A stretch of DNA of 64,000 nt from Chiua virens (taxonomy: Eukaryota; Basidiomycota; Agaricomycetes; Boletales; Boletaceae), in assembly GCA_019787685.1 (NCBI GenBank), contig JAHNUO010000025.1, positions 186,001 through 250,000 of the forward strand, written 5' to 3'. A model generated the notes under the pieces. The model saw only the letters and a program-made list of their open reading frames with translations. It was not told where the DNA came from and made no database searches. Below are positions 10,797-20,673 of the stretch, piece after piece (the first letter of the stretch is position 1; each line of letters opens with the position of its first letter). Made by a program: the position numbers and the translations under genes.

Positions 10797-12379
10797 TATC
10801 TTCCACTGTTCAGGGTACCACTTGTGGTTGAATGTTGCTCGGTAGATGTGACCTAAGTAGGGGACAAGTGCATTAGCGTTTTTGATGAATACAATGTTGT
10901 ATACTCCGTTTGGTCCTGGCGCCTTGTAGGGCGATAGCTTTTTGATTGCTCAATGGATTTGGTTGTCGGTGATGTTGCGAAACTTGCCTGCTGGGTTTGG
11001 GTAGTCAGCGTTGGGTAGGATAGGATCGTGGTTTTGTTGTGGCTTGAAGAAGGCCTTGTAAAGTAGTTTGCTTTTTTCCTGGTTGGTCTGTATAGCAGAT
11101 GGTGTGTCAGCGTTGGTTCTGTGGAGTGTGGGGATACAGGAGAGGAAGTGGTCAGCTGGTTCGTTGGTTAGGTATTTGTGCGTGTTCCATATGCCGTTCT
11201 GGTCGATTTCTTTGAGGTATTTATTCCAGTGGTCATGTTTTGCCTTTTCTACTTGTTTCACAAAGGCGTTTCGGGCGGCTCTGTATTCTTGGTGAATTGG
11301 GTGGGTTCTCGATTGGCGCTTTGCTTGTGATGCATGGCTAAGGTTTCTGAGTCGTTTGTTTTCCCGGGTGAGGTCGATATTCCACCAGCGTTTCGCATAT
11401 GGTGATGGCTTTGTGAGCGGGATAATGTCCTGGATGGTTTTGGTGATTGTGTCATTTAGGTGTTTTAGTTGGTTGTTGGCATTGGCAATGTTGTGGATTG
11501 GAGTTGGTTTTGGGATTTGTTGGAGGTGTTCATCGAGTTTCTTTTGGAATTTTTCCCAGTGTGCCGTGCGGAAGTTGTATCTGGGTGGAGAATTGGTTAG
11601 CTCTGGAGTGACTATGCACTCGGTAATGATGGGGAAATGGTCGGTGTTAACCGGCATGAGATGTTCGGCAACCTCGCATCGGGTTATGGTTTCAGATACG
11701 GCGGTGGAGCAAAAGACGTTGTCGGGTCTTGTGAAGTTTTTTGTCATGCTGGCTTGGAGCGTTGAGGTGAAGGGGGGGAGTGTCATTTTGAGGTTGTATG
11801 TTGCGAGGATGTCGAGAAGTGGTTGCGCTGCGGTCATGTTGGTGGCTGTGAAGAGGTGGTGGTTGCTTGGGGGGTCATCCCACATTGGGTGATGGCGGTT
11901 GAAGTCTCCTAGTATGATGGTGCCTAGGTCGTTGGCAGCATTGTCGGTGTGGTCTAGTGATGCGAGGTGGTGGGATAGGAATTGGAGAGTGTCCTGGTGG
12001 TTGCCGTCGTTGTATACATTGTATAGTCAGATGTTGCCTTGTTCGCTTACTAATTTGATGCCGGTGATGTCTGGGGAGTCTAAGGGGATGATACGCCAGC
12101 CATCTTTGGATATCTTTTTGTTGACAAAAAGTACTGACCAGGTTCGTTTTGCGTTCGTGTTGTTGTGTGTAGATGGGTATATTACGTTCCATTTGGGGTT
12201 TGCCGAGGTGAGGTTTACGCAGTTGATGGCTGGTTCTTGGATGGCCGCGATGTCGTATGTTTTTGGGTCGAGGTTGTGGAGGAGGTGCTGTTGCGCCGTT
12301 GTTGATATGTTGAGGTTCTGTTGCCATATTGTGATTTTCATGTGTTGTGGTTGGTTGATTTCCGTTTGTTGTGCATTCA

Positions 12380-14266
12380 TCATTGGGCATGGGTGTGGGT
12401 GGAGTGCAGGTCGAGGTGGATCGGTTGGCTAGGGGAGTAGTCTGGGGATTGGCGTGGGGTTGCAGTCGGGTTTTCGGGGGGTGGTGTGTACCGGTGTTGG
12501 CATTCCGTTGAGGCTTCGTCCCGTGTGAGGAAACCGTCCAGTCGGGTTTGCGTGCCTGTGGTTGGGTTTGTCAGATGGGCATAGGGGTGATTGCGTACTT
12601 TGGGTTGGTCGCATGTTGCATCTCTATGCTTGTGTGGTGCTTTTTTGTGGTGGGTGTGGTCAGTGGGGGTCCAGTCGTCATTTTGGGTTTGATTGGTGGG
12701 TGGGTGTGCTGGTGTGTTGATGTTGTTGTTTGAGGTTGATTTTGGTAGTTGGGTGTCGGGTTTGGGCCATGTTGATGGGTCGTTGTCAATGGGGAAGAAC
12801 TGGCATCCTTGGTCAGGGCGTTGGTATATTAGTTTGTCCTTCATTCATAGAAACGTGGGGCATTTGCGATCCCATGATGCGTGGCTGTGTGTTCTGCAGT
12901 TAGCGCAATGGAAAGAGCTAGTGTCTTTTTCGTCGCATTGGGGAGTATGATGATCATGCTTGCCGCATGTGCCGCAGGTATCCTCCTTTTCTGGGCATTT
13001 GTTGATTAGGTGGTTGTGAAGTCCTTGACATTTGAAGCACCTCATCAGTTCAGGTAGCATGCGTTGAATGGTGACCTTCTTTCCTTCTACAGTAATGCCA
13101 TCGCAGATTGATTTGTTGGCTGCTTCTGGCGAGGTAAAGAAGATGAAGGTATGCACTACTTGCTGGTGGGGTTTGTGGTCTGTTGGTCGTCATAGCCATG
13201 TGACTTTGGAGATTGAGTTTTTGGTGAGGTCAGAGGCGAGTTTGATGTTTCTGAGGTGTTGGTCTTTTGCAGTGTCCAGTGTTACCCGGACGAATTCTGC
13301 TTTCGTTTTGAAGCTTGGAACTAGGATCTGTGTGTCAGCATTGAACTTGGTGATGAATTTGGCATGATTGGATGGATTGCTTAGCCATTTTGCCCCTTCT
13401 TTTTTGCTCATTTCGAGAAGTATGATGCTTCCTTTCATTTTCCTTATGCTGCAGCATACCAGGTCCAGGGCTTTGGTTTTTATGGTGGGGGATTGGAGTG
13501 CTGAGTTGATTCGTTCGGTAAGTTCCTTTTCAGTGTGTTCTTTGATGTTCTGTGTGTTGCATTTGATGGCGACCTGTTTGTCTCGTGTTTTGCTGCATGC
13601 AATTATTTCCCACTGGGTTCTTGTGAGGTTGGTGGTTGAGGCGGCGGCAGCGTAGGATGTGGGGCGAGTGCAGGTGTGGTCTTGGTGTGGTGGTTGGGTT
13701 GTGGAGATTTTTTCCCTGATTTCGGAGATCGATTCCTTCATTAGCTGGAGTGTGTCTGTAAGGGAACTGCGTTCAGTAGTGTTTTTGCTTTGTGAGATGG
13801 GGGGATGGGACTCGTTGCTAAGTTTTCCAGCGATTGCATCCAGTGTAGCATTCATTTCCTTTATCTCGCCTGCCATGTTTTCGAGTCGGTCGGTTGTGGT
13901 CTTGTGGTTGGTGTGGATCCTGTTGTAGAGCCCTTCCATGGTGGTTACTGTGAGGTTCCAGTTGATTTGGTTGTCGTTCAGTTTGTTTATTTGTGGCGTA
14001 AGTTTTTTCACAATATTGTTGGCAATGGCTTGGGTGAGGGAGTTAGTGTATGTTGTCTTGAGAAGGAGGGCTACTGCTCGAATGGCATTGATTCCTGCTT
14101 CAGGAATTTTGGTCCATCTTGTGATTTGTAGGAGAATGAGGGATAATTCTGGGACGGTGAGTTGGGTGTTCTGTTCGGTGATGAAGCAAGCATTTTTTAG
14201 AAATTTGTGTGTGGAAGAAACGGAGGATACTTCGTGTGGGAGGTCGATTAGCTCTTCCTTGGTCAT
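12380..14266 (-). pseudogene. LINE ORF1: Gag-like RNA-binding protein with CCHC zinc knuckles
   Basis: One reading frame from M at 14266 to TGA at 12382-12380. The N-terminal half is rich in coiled-coil-like Leu/Lys/Asn sequence (for example NNIVKKLTPQINKLNDNQ). A middle domain (about 13600-13200) has the IACSKTRDKQVAIK type of fold seen in Tad1 ORF1. Three knuckles follow near 13060-12850: CFKCQGLHNHLINKC, CGTCGKHDHHTPQC and CANCRTHSHASWDRKC. The tail is His/Thr/Pro-rich and of low complexity. Two in-frame stops interrupt it, both TGA (13189-13187 and 12847-12845). The product would coat LINE RNA to form the retrotransposition RNP. It is followed by ORF2 with a 4-nt ATGA overlap. Confidence 0.85.
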
Positions 14267-14385
14267 GTGAGCAAGTCGGGCTGATCGGCGTTGTGTGGGG
14301 ATTGGTGTTTGGGGGTCAGAAAATATTGGATGTCTTCTTCTTCGTCTCCTGATGGCCCCGGGGTTTTGTTTTTCCCCCTGGTCAT
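14263..14385 (-). CDS. Possible short ORF0 of the LINE, overlapping ORF1 by ATGA
   Basis: A small frame starting MTRGKNKTPGPSGDEEED (M at 14385) ends QPDLLT with TGA at 14265-14263. That stop overlaps the ORF1 ATG (14266-14264) as ATGA, the same arrangement as at the ORF1/ORF2 junction. The frame stays open upstream to an ATG in the target duplication (14529), which is accidental. It is either a genuine short leader ORF or the N-terminus of ORF1 separated by a frameshift. The charged DEEED segment looks coding. No function can be assigned. Confidence 0.45.
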   Translation of the reverse strand: MTRGKNKTPGPSGDEEEDIQYFLTPKHQSPHNADQPDLLT

Positions 14386-14511
14386 CGGGTCTATCTGTTT
14401 GTTAGTTTTTATGGGCTGAAAACGGGGAACTTGGTGTGGTTTGGTGGTTTTTTCGCTGGGGTCCTCGGGGTGCCACCGTGGGAAGGTGGTGGTACTGGTC
14501 CAAGGGATTTT

Positions 14512-14524
14512 TGAAGATAAAGGT
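14512..14524. repeat. LINE target-site duplication, 5' copy
   Basis: Second copy of TGAAGATAAAGGT, identical to 4775-4787. It lies 38 bases inside the intron whose donor GT is at 14562-14561 on the minus strand. Confidence 0.9.
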
Positions 14525-14562
14525 GACAATGAGGACCATTATATGACATGAAATCAAATTAC

Positions 14563-15400
14563 CTTGAGTAGCAATTCACCTCTGAAAAGACCCTTTTTCG
14601 TGTCAATGGGATTGTACTCTCCTGTGGGAAATAAAAAAGAAGGCCAAGAGTAGGCGGTAACAGGGACATCACTATGCCATTGCTGAATCTTGTGAATCCT
14701 GATCCAACGATAATTGAGATCAGAGAGACAAGCAACCAACTCTAACTTCACTTACTTGGTATTGTCCCAATCATACTCGACTGGGCACAATAGATGGCCT
14801 GTGACAAGGTTATGGAACCCCCGGCCAGCCTTATCTATGGGGCGAAGTTGTGGAGCAGCAGCATCCAGGTATTTGAGCCAGGATACCACAGTAACTTTCA
14901 AGATGTTGGTGTCGTCCGCTTGAGCTCCATCAGCTCCTAAGGTAAGCTGCAATAACATGCATTGACTGGCTTCATCTGCTGTGTTAACCACCTACCTTTT
15001 TTATCACATTGCAGTACAGATTGATGTCTGGGTCTAGCCTGAGCCAATCAATGAGCTCAGGGATCCATTCCTTGAGCTGCTTGTAGGACCGATAAAGTTG
15101 AGTTTGTCTTCGTACTTGGGGTCAGTGTGGGTTGAGACAATGATTGCTTACTCACTCCTGGCATTCGGTGATAGCCTGCACAGCTTGCCTTTGAATGTTT
15201 GTTAAGTCTATTTAGGGATGTGGCACTGGAAAGGAATGACTTACTTGCCCTGAGTGGGGCCTGCCATGCTGTCCGTGGCACTTTGACAATGAATCACCTT
15301 TACCAAGTCATCTATGGTATTGAACATTGTCACAAGGCGTCTCACAACTCTGCCATGCTTTCACCACTTAACTGCTCTGTGAATGGAAGGGCAGGGTAAA
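14563..15400 (-). pseudogene. 5' part of the split DUF6698-like gene
   Basis: Minus-strand exons separated by short introns. The first recognisable exon (about 15350-15245) encodes RRLVTMFNTIDDLVKVIH. The next, near 15100-15010, gives YKQLKEWIPELIDWL. Then 14945-14760 gives TVVSWLKYLDAAAPQLRP and HNLVTGHLLCPVEYDW. After an intron starting GTAAGTGAAG, 14700-14563 gives VTAYSWPSFLFPTGEYN and GLFRGELLLK. The last codon AAG at 14563 meets donor GTAATTTG, and the acceptor CTGGCCAG is now at 4774-4766 beyond the LINE. Motif order fits an Agaricomycete expanded family (DUF6698 from memory). The open frame at 15429-15689 upstream may be an earlier exon, but I could not connect it. Confidence 0.6.
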
Positions 15401-15749
15401 TTAGAGGTTGATCATGGTGACTGATAACTTACCCTGCATCCTTCTTTGCCTTCCCAATATCCAACTCACAGAGGGTATGAAGTTCTGAGCGAAAGGCTGC
15501 AATCTCTAGTTGAAAGGCCACCATGTTGCCCGGTGGACTCAAAGATGATCCATTTGTTGGGGCAGAGTCAGCTGGCACCACACCTGTGACACGCACATGG
15601 TGAATCTGGCATGTAAGCAAAGGGGTGTTGATGAGAAGATGCGGTGTCAGGTAGACAATGGTGGAAAGTAGTTTGCACTGCAGCAACATACTGATGAGGG
15701 GTCATCATATATACACATGACAGAGAAAAGAAAAGAATCTGACTGACAC

Positions 15750-16291
15750 TGTCAGGGACCTGACCATTCTGGGTATGCTCTACCAGGGTGAATTAGCTCA
15801 CGGTCTTCGCTGAGGAGTCAGCATGACAGGAAGCCCTCTGAAGGAACTTGAACAAAAGAAAACAGCCAATCACCGTTGTAAGGATTGCTACACATCCGGC
15901 TACAGATCTGGTCTGAGCAACCACTGCCTTTTCATTTTATTTGTCAGCGTTATTCAGCACTATTCACGTTTCTAAGCGCTCTGTTTACCATACACTTCAT
16001 AGCCTTTTCACTTTCGTATATAAGCCTCCTTGTACGTTCGTCTCCATCATCATAATAATCAGTCTTAGAGTCCAATCCCGATCGTTTCAGCTCAATCTGA
16101 AGTATTCCGACATTCCGCATGCCTTCCGAGTCTCCCGATTCTGCACGTTCTCCGACTCTCTCTACACACGGACACATTCTCTCCTTCTCGCACACTCAAC
16201 AAACCATCTACCGGCTCAGTTACCTTCCCCTTTCGCACTCGCACTCACCTTCCATGTTTCACCAACACAGTGGAGCATGCCACTACAAACA
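15750..16291 (+). repeat. 5' LTR of gypsy element A
   Basis: A 542-bp LTR from TGTCAGGGACCTGACC to ...ACTACAAACA, directly followed by a primer-binding site. The start forms a tip hairpin (TCAGG/CCTGA), as do the other LTR families in this window. A TATATAAG box at about 16017 fits an LTR promoter. The left flank is ACAC. The 3' LTR of A is missing from the window because the element is truncated at 19785. The start is inferred from the TG dinucleotide and hairpin alone, since no second copy is available. Confidence 0.65.
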
Positions 16292-16292
16292 T

Positions 16293-16309
16293 TGGAGCCC
16301 ACCGCGAGG
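16293..16309 (+). promoter_or_regulatory. Primer-binding site of gypsy element A
   Basis: TGGAGCCCACCGCGAGG follows the LTR after one base. It begins TGG, as expected for pairing with a tRNA CCA end, and differs by one base from the PBS of element B at 20404-20420. The tRNA was not identified. The 16310-16458 interval is untranslated leader. Confidence 0.7.
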
Positions 16310-16458
16310 GGAAGTTTCTGATTTAGCCACATCCTCCCACACCTATTTCCACCATTCCACCTAAACCATCCCACAGCAACACGTCTGTTCCCGCTCATAT
16401 CCCAAAGCACCCACTGCTTCCGCCCAGTGTCTTAACGAGAGGAGCCACCCAACAAGCT

Positions 16459-18393
16459 GTGACCCAACCCACACAGCCGAACATGCCATTTTCTGCAGAT
16501 CAGCCAGAAGAAATTTTCGTGACCCCAGCTGAAGTATCCATAGATCGCATCCCATCACCTGTCGAATCCAAGTCCCCATCTGAATTGCTGTCCATCTCTG
16601 TATCACCCTTCATGTCGAGCATCCCATCCGCATCATCGATCTTTCAGCCTTCGCACGCCCGTTTTCAATTACGCACCCCAGCAGTTTTCCCGCAGCCGCC
16701 TCCACCTTCACCTGTACAGCTGCTGCCACCTGCTCTCGTACAACCACCACAGCCATCCCTCACACAACCGCTGCCAGCTCCATCCGCAATCATGTCATCT
16801 CTTTCCACAGGCACCACAAATACCATCAATTTGAAGGGCATTAATGCAATGCCGTTGCCTATGTCCTCGAAAGTGCCGACGTTTAATGGCGAAACATCCG
16901 AGCTGCTTGAGTTCTTTGAACTCTTTGAGGATTATGACTCTGATGACGAATCAGATGATGAAAATAGTCGCAAGAAAGAAGCCCCTCGTGATATACAGAC
17001 CAAGCGAGTCACGTTTGATTCAAGTGCGATCTCCAAGGCGCATATTGATGAAGTTGAAGAGATCGGCTGTAAGTTACATACACTCAACTTAGCAGACATC
17101 TCCTACTCGGCTCTCTACACTCATTTTGCATGCCTTGCTCCAGCTGTGGCACAGGCCTGGGCTTCCCCATCTTCCCGTCAGTCACAGACCCTGCACCAGA
17201 GTCGCCCGCAAAGCACCACCGTCACCAACTCCTCATGCTATATGTGTGGCAGAGGTCATTTTCTTCGTGATTGCATATGTGTACTCGAGTATATCCGAGC
17301 AGGCCGCATCATCCGCAAAAACGGTTATCTCAACTTTCCTGATGGAGGACGTATCAAACATCATGCAACAACCAATTTATTCAAGGACACAATTGATGAG
17401 TACTATCAGAACCACGCAATCCCACCTGCTTGCACTCCATCCGAATTTGTCAGAGAATCCCCGCCACATCTTCAGCAAGCCACTACAAATATGTTTGTTG
17501 CACCAGAACTGTCTGTGGTTCTCTTCAAATGCAACTGTGTCAAAGATGCTATCACAGACACCCGAGCATCCATCGAGGAAGTACCTGATGAGGAGGATGC
17601 TGATGTTTTAGCCCTCATGAGATCCAAGGCACGCGTGGCTGCTCGCACTGATACAGAGATCCCACCTCCGGAACCCACTCACTCAGCTAAACAAACACCA
17701 GAGACACCTGAACCGCCCATTTCCATACCTGCACAATCTGTACCAGCGTCCAGAGACTCTGCACCACTCAAGCATGTTCCGGCATATACATATGAATCAA
17801 AAGCTGCATCCCCTGACACTGCCAAACGGGTCTACGAATTGCTCCTTCATATGATGATTCCGAACCTTTCCGTCGCAGATTTATTAGCCATCAGCCCTGA
17901 CTTACGAAAGGAAGCAGTCAAATATTGCAAAATGCATCAGATTCCCACTCCGTTGACGACCACAGTCACTACCTTGCCGCCAGTCCAGATCGAGCATGCC
18001 ACACCCCTCCGTGAAATCAAAGTTGTCTTAAATGGAAAAATTGACGAGCTTGCGCTACTTGATGAAGGATCCGAAATCATAGTCATCCGCCAGGACGTTT
18101 GGGAGCATCTCGGAACACCAATCTCGAATCACACAGGAATGACAATGCAAACGGCGAATGGCGACTCGCAACTGATGATGGGATGTATTGAGATGCTGGA
18201 AATTACAGTTGACGGTCTCAAGACTTGGGCTCACGCGTATGTCATCCCAAATGCCCCATATCGTCTCCTTCTTGGCCGCCCATGGCAGTGCCTCGTCTGC
18301 CTCCAGAAACACGAAACCGCATGCGACGTTAGCATTACCATTGCAGATCCGCTTGACCCATCCAACATCCGGATGATCCCTACACATGCATGA
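16459..18393 (+). CDS. Gag-protease polyprotein of Ty3/gypsy element A, internally deleted
   Basis: A 644-codon open frame. Residues 1-115 are Pro/Ser-rich. A Gag start motif follows (LPMSSKVPTFNGETSELLEF), but it jumps directly to an acidic DSDDESDDE stretch, so most of the capsid domain appears deleted. A zinc knuckle is visible at about residue 258 (CYMCGRGHFLRDC). A Pro-rich linker leads to the retropepsin domain near residues 510-640, with catalytic LLDEGSEIIVI and then LLLGRPWQ. The active-site Asp is followed by E-G instead of the commoner S/T-G, a form I recall in Agaricomycete gypsy elements. The stop at 18393 precedes pol, which resumes at 19147 after a solo LTR insertion. A product could be made but could not assemble normal particles. 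Confidence 0.85.
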   Translation: MTQPTQPNMPFSADQPEEIFVTPAEVSIDRIPSPVESKSPSELLSISVSPFMSSIPSASSIFQPSHARFQLRTPAVFPQPPPPSPVQLLPPALVQPPQPSLTQPLPAPSAIMSSLSTGTTNTINLKGINAMPLPMSSKVPTFNGETSELLEFFELFEDYDSDDESDDENSRKKEAPRDIQTKRVTFDSSAISKAHIDEVEEIGCKLHTLNLADISYSALYTHFACLAPAVAQAWASPSSRQSQTLHQSRPQSTTVTNSSCYMCGRGHFLRDCICVLEYIRAGRIIRKNGYLNFPDGGRIKHHATTNLFKDTIDEYYQNHAIPPACTPSEFVRESPPHLQQATTNMFVAPELSVVLFKCNCVKDAITDTRASIEEVPDEEDADVLALMRSKARVAARTDTEIPPPEPTHSAKQTPETPEPPISIPAQSVPASRDSAPLKHVPAYTYESKAASPDTAKRVYELLLHMMIPNLSVADLLAISPDLRKEAVKYCKMHQIPTPLTTTVTTLPPVQIEHATPLREIKVVLNGKIDELALLDEGSEIIVIRQDVWEHLGTPISNHTGMTMQTANGDSQLMMGCIEMLEITVDGLKTWAHAYVIPNAPYRLLLGRPWQCLVCLQKHETACDVSITIADPLDPSNIRMIPTHA

Positions 18394-18531
18394 CCATTCC
18401 CTCACAAGCTGCACAGTGCACATGCATTAGCACTAACCCAGACCGAATGGCAGGGAGTGATCTTGTTGCTTTTCATGTCCTCACTCGCAGAATACCAGCT
18501 TCAACAGACCTTCGACATAGATCCAATCCAC

Positions 18532-19146
18532 TGTAGGGAATAGGTATTCCCTGTGCTCGCATAGCACATTTCCGCACCCCGTTGTCACCCGATCCCGATC
18601 CTGATCTGTCTGCTTGTGCGAACTCATCTGGATTGCTGTATCCGCGCCCGTTTTGCCTCGGACTCTTTTATTTTATTTTTGATGCTCCTTATTCATACTT
18701 AGCATTGGCTAGACCACGTCACGCAGCCCTTGCAGGGACGTTTGGGTGCCTCTTGAACTTTATACCATACGAAAACCTTCTTTTTATTATTATGCTTACT
18801 TAGGACGAGTCTGAGGGTATTCCTGAGGACTATAAAATTCACTGTATTGACAAAATACAGTAGCTTTTGCCTGTGCGCATCTGTCTCACATCGTTTTCGG
18901 TCGACGTTTGTTTTCTCTCACTCTCCTCGTGTTTTATCAATCTGGATTTGGACTGCCGTGTCCGCCTTTCTATCCGTTTTAATCCGGATTCACCCCGGAT
19001 TCATCTCGGACTACTCAAAAACCATTACTCGTCGTTCACCAACTCAGTGTTGTCCCTGGGTCGAACGGAATCACATTCCTTCACCCTCTTTTCTATTCTT
19101 TCAATCCCCCTGAGTATTGCACTACAGCTGGGATATATTACCTTCA
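18532..19146 (+). repeat. Solo LTR of family LTR1 (copy 1), inserted in gypsy A pol
   Basis: A 615-bp LTR, TGTAGGGAATAGGTATTCCC to ...ATTACCTTCA, near-identical to 19786-20401, 24255-24869 and (reversed) 46568-47185. The flanks are CCAC (18528-18531) and CCGC (19147-19150), a 4-bp duplication with one CG/CA difference. Removing the LTR and one flank joins the pol frame in phase (DIDPIH to HVLAYKK). It is therefore a solo LTR left by recombination between the LTRs of a former insertion. Confidence 0.9.
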
Positions 19147-19785
19147 CCGCCATGTGCTTGCATACAAGAAAGTTGCAAACCGAGTCAAGCCAGTCGCTAC
19201 CACCATGCCCCACCATGCTCATATTGTCCGTCATTTTCCGGAAGACCCACTCGACTCACTTCCACATCTATCCCCTAATCCACCACCATTCTTACCCGGA
19301 AAGCGCATCACACATGAACGGATGACCGATCTTGGAATCTTTTCCAACAAATTCTTACTACCGGAGGAACAGAAACTTGCCGCGCACGTTTTACAAAACA
19401 ATGAATTGGGTCTCGCATGGGATGAAACTGAGACAGGACGCTTCCGTGACGACTATTTCCCACCTGTAGTCATCCCAATCATTGAGCACATGCCATGGGT
19501 CCAATGTCAGCCACCAATCCCACCCGGAATCCGTGACGAAGTCATCCAGCTCATTAAATCAAAGATCGCATCTGGAGTCTATGAGCCTTCAAACAGCTCG
19601 TACCAGTCGAAATGGTTTTGTGTTGTGAAGAAGAATGGATCTGTCCACATTGTTCACAACCTACAGCTGCTCAATGCTGTCACTGTTAAAGACACCGCCA
19701 CTCTCCCATACATCGAGATATTTGCCAAGCAATCCGCAGGCCGTGCAATCTACACCATGATGGATTTATTTGTTGGATTCAACCG
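19147..19785 (+). pseudogene. Gypsy A pol fragment (start of reverse transcriptase)
   Basis: Continuation of element A after the solo LTR. It encodes VKPVATTMPHHA, then WDETETGRFRDDYFPPVV, PPGIRDEVIQLIKSKIASGV, KWFCVVKKNGSVHIVHNLQ and finally GRAIYTMMDLFVGFN. These are the spacer and the first fingers/palm motifs of a Ty3/gypsy reverse transcriptase. The frame is broken off at 19785 by the 5' LTR of element B, before the catalytic YxDD motif. The rest of RT, RNase H and integrase is not found after element B, so the element was truncated, probably by recombination between LTR1 copies. Confidence 0.88.
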
Positions 19786-20401
19786 TGTAGGGAATAGGTA
19801 TTCCCTGTGCTTGCATAGCACATTTCCGCACCCTGTTGTCACCCGATCCCGATCCTGATCTGTCTGCTTGTGTGAACTCATCCGGATTGCTGTATCCACG
19901 CCCGATTTGCCTTGGACTCTTTTATTTTATTTTTGATGCTCCTTATTCGTACTTAGCATTGGCTAGACCATGTCATGCAGCCCTTGCAGGGACGTTCGGG
20001 TGCCTCTCGAACTTTATACCGTACAAAAACCTTCTTTTTTTATTATTATCCTTACTTAGGACAAGTCTGAGGGTATTCCCGAGGACTATAAATTCACTGT
20101 ATTGACAAAATACAGTAGCTTTTGCCCGTGTGCATCTGTCTCACATCGTTTTCGGTCGACGTTCGTTTTCTCCTGCTCTCCTCGTGTTTTATCGATCCGG
20201 ATTTGGACTGCCGTGTCCGCCTTTCTATCCGTTTTAATCCGGATTCGCCCCGGATTCATCTCGGACTACTCAAAAACCATTATTCGTCGTTCACCAACTC
20301 AGTGTTGTCCCTGGGTCGAACGGAATCGCATTCCTTCACCCTCTTTCTATTTCTTTCAATCCCCCTGAGTATTGCACTACAGCCGGGATATATTACCTTC
20401 A
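19786..20401 (+). repeat. 5' LTR of element B (LTR1 copy 2)
   Basis: 616 bp, TGTAGGGAATAGG to ...ATTACCTTCA. The first 20 bases form a hairpin (GGGAAT/ATTCCC). It is followed by AC and then the primer-binding site. Confidence 0.9.
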
Positions 20402-20403
20402 AC

Positions 20404-20420
20404 TGGAGCCCACCACGAGG
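20404..20420 (+). promoter_or_regulatory. Primer-binding site of element B
   Basis: TGGAGCCCACCACGAGG lies directly inside the 5' LTR and matches the element A PBS except for one A/G change. This shared site supports cross-mobilisation between A-type and B-type elements. Confidence 0.7.
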
Positions 20421-20673
20421 GACTTCCAGAAGTTGGTACAGACAACGACAACCCATCCACTCATTATTCACCTCACTCACGACACACCTTTGCTTCACTT
20501 CTCAGAAAATTTCTGCCTCGGTTAACACCTCCTTGCATAGCATCTGAATCATCCCTATCGAACCCTGCACCACTACCCTTACGCTGCCGCAGAACTCTAA
20601 GTGACGTCAGACAAGTCAGACGACACACCTGTCACGGCACACGGCGACCTGCGCCACCATCCGAATCGTTACT

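Larger units (their letters stand above)
5199..12383 (-). pseudogene. LINE ORF2: APE endonuclease, reverse transcriptase, RNase H
   Basis: Reading begins at MMNAQQ (12383). The APE-type endonuclease region spans about 12340-11500 and includes IWQQNLN, IAAIQEPAIN and, over a stop, a DFNRHH motif. The reverse transcriptase starts near 10950 with PYKAPGPNGVYN, is cut by Tc1-A between 10799 and 7614, and resumes with TVVLCKPGRPDYTLPK. Motif A is FLDVKAAFPSV (about 7300-7340) and motif C is GFIDDTAFIP near 7040. RNase H runs from LYSDGSG (about 6150) to VPGHADVPRNEEAD (about 5790). The C-terminal CPHCPEKRETIPHFIIFC motif is the usual LINE Cys/His tail. In-frame TGA stops lie at 12026-12024, 10952-10950, 7298-7296 and 6065-6063, with one frameshift near 7376-7384. 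The true stop is TAA at 5199-5201. The start overlaps the ORF1 stop as ATGA. Confidence 0.88.
4788..14511 (-). mobile_element. Full-length Tad1-like non-LTR retrotransposon (LINE), interrupted by nested Tc1 elements
   Basis: Minus-strand LINE of about 6.5 kb once the nested DNA transposons (7617-10796 plus one TA) are subtracted. Its 3' end is a poly(A) seen as T at 4787-4803; its 5' end abuts the second TSD copy at 14512. Order in reading direction: 5' leader, short ORF0, ORF1 with zinc knuckles, ORF2 with APE endonuclease, reverse transcriptase, RNase H and a C-terminal Cys/His motif. This layout is typical of the Tad1 clade of fungal LINEs. It sits inside a 60-nt spliceosomal intron (GTAATTTG...CTGGCCAG) of the DUF6698-like gene, in the same orientation as that gene. 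ORF1 and ORF2 carry in-frame TGA stops and one frameshift, so the copy is inactive. Confidence 0.92.

Noticed and set aside
11356..11892. Plus-strand ORFs of 170 or more codons over the LINE (11356-11892, 11899-12432)
   Set aside because: They are antisense shadows of LINE ORF2 and have unusual Cys/Trp/Val-rich composition.
5199..13189. UGA recoded as a sense codon in this organism
   Set aside because: ORF0 and ORF1 of the LINE and both P450 genes use TGA as their natural ends, and TGA is a stop in the rest of the window. CpG decay explains the LINE stops better.
18582..18803. Small ORFs starting MSPDPDPDLSACANSSG, repeated at 19836, 24305 and 46911-47135
   Set aside because: They recur because they lie in copies of the same LTR. 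The frames differ in length between copies and include the LTR promoter region, so they are not genes.
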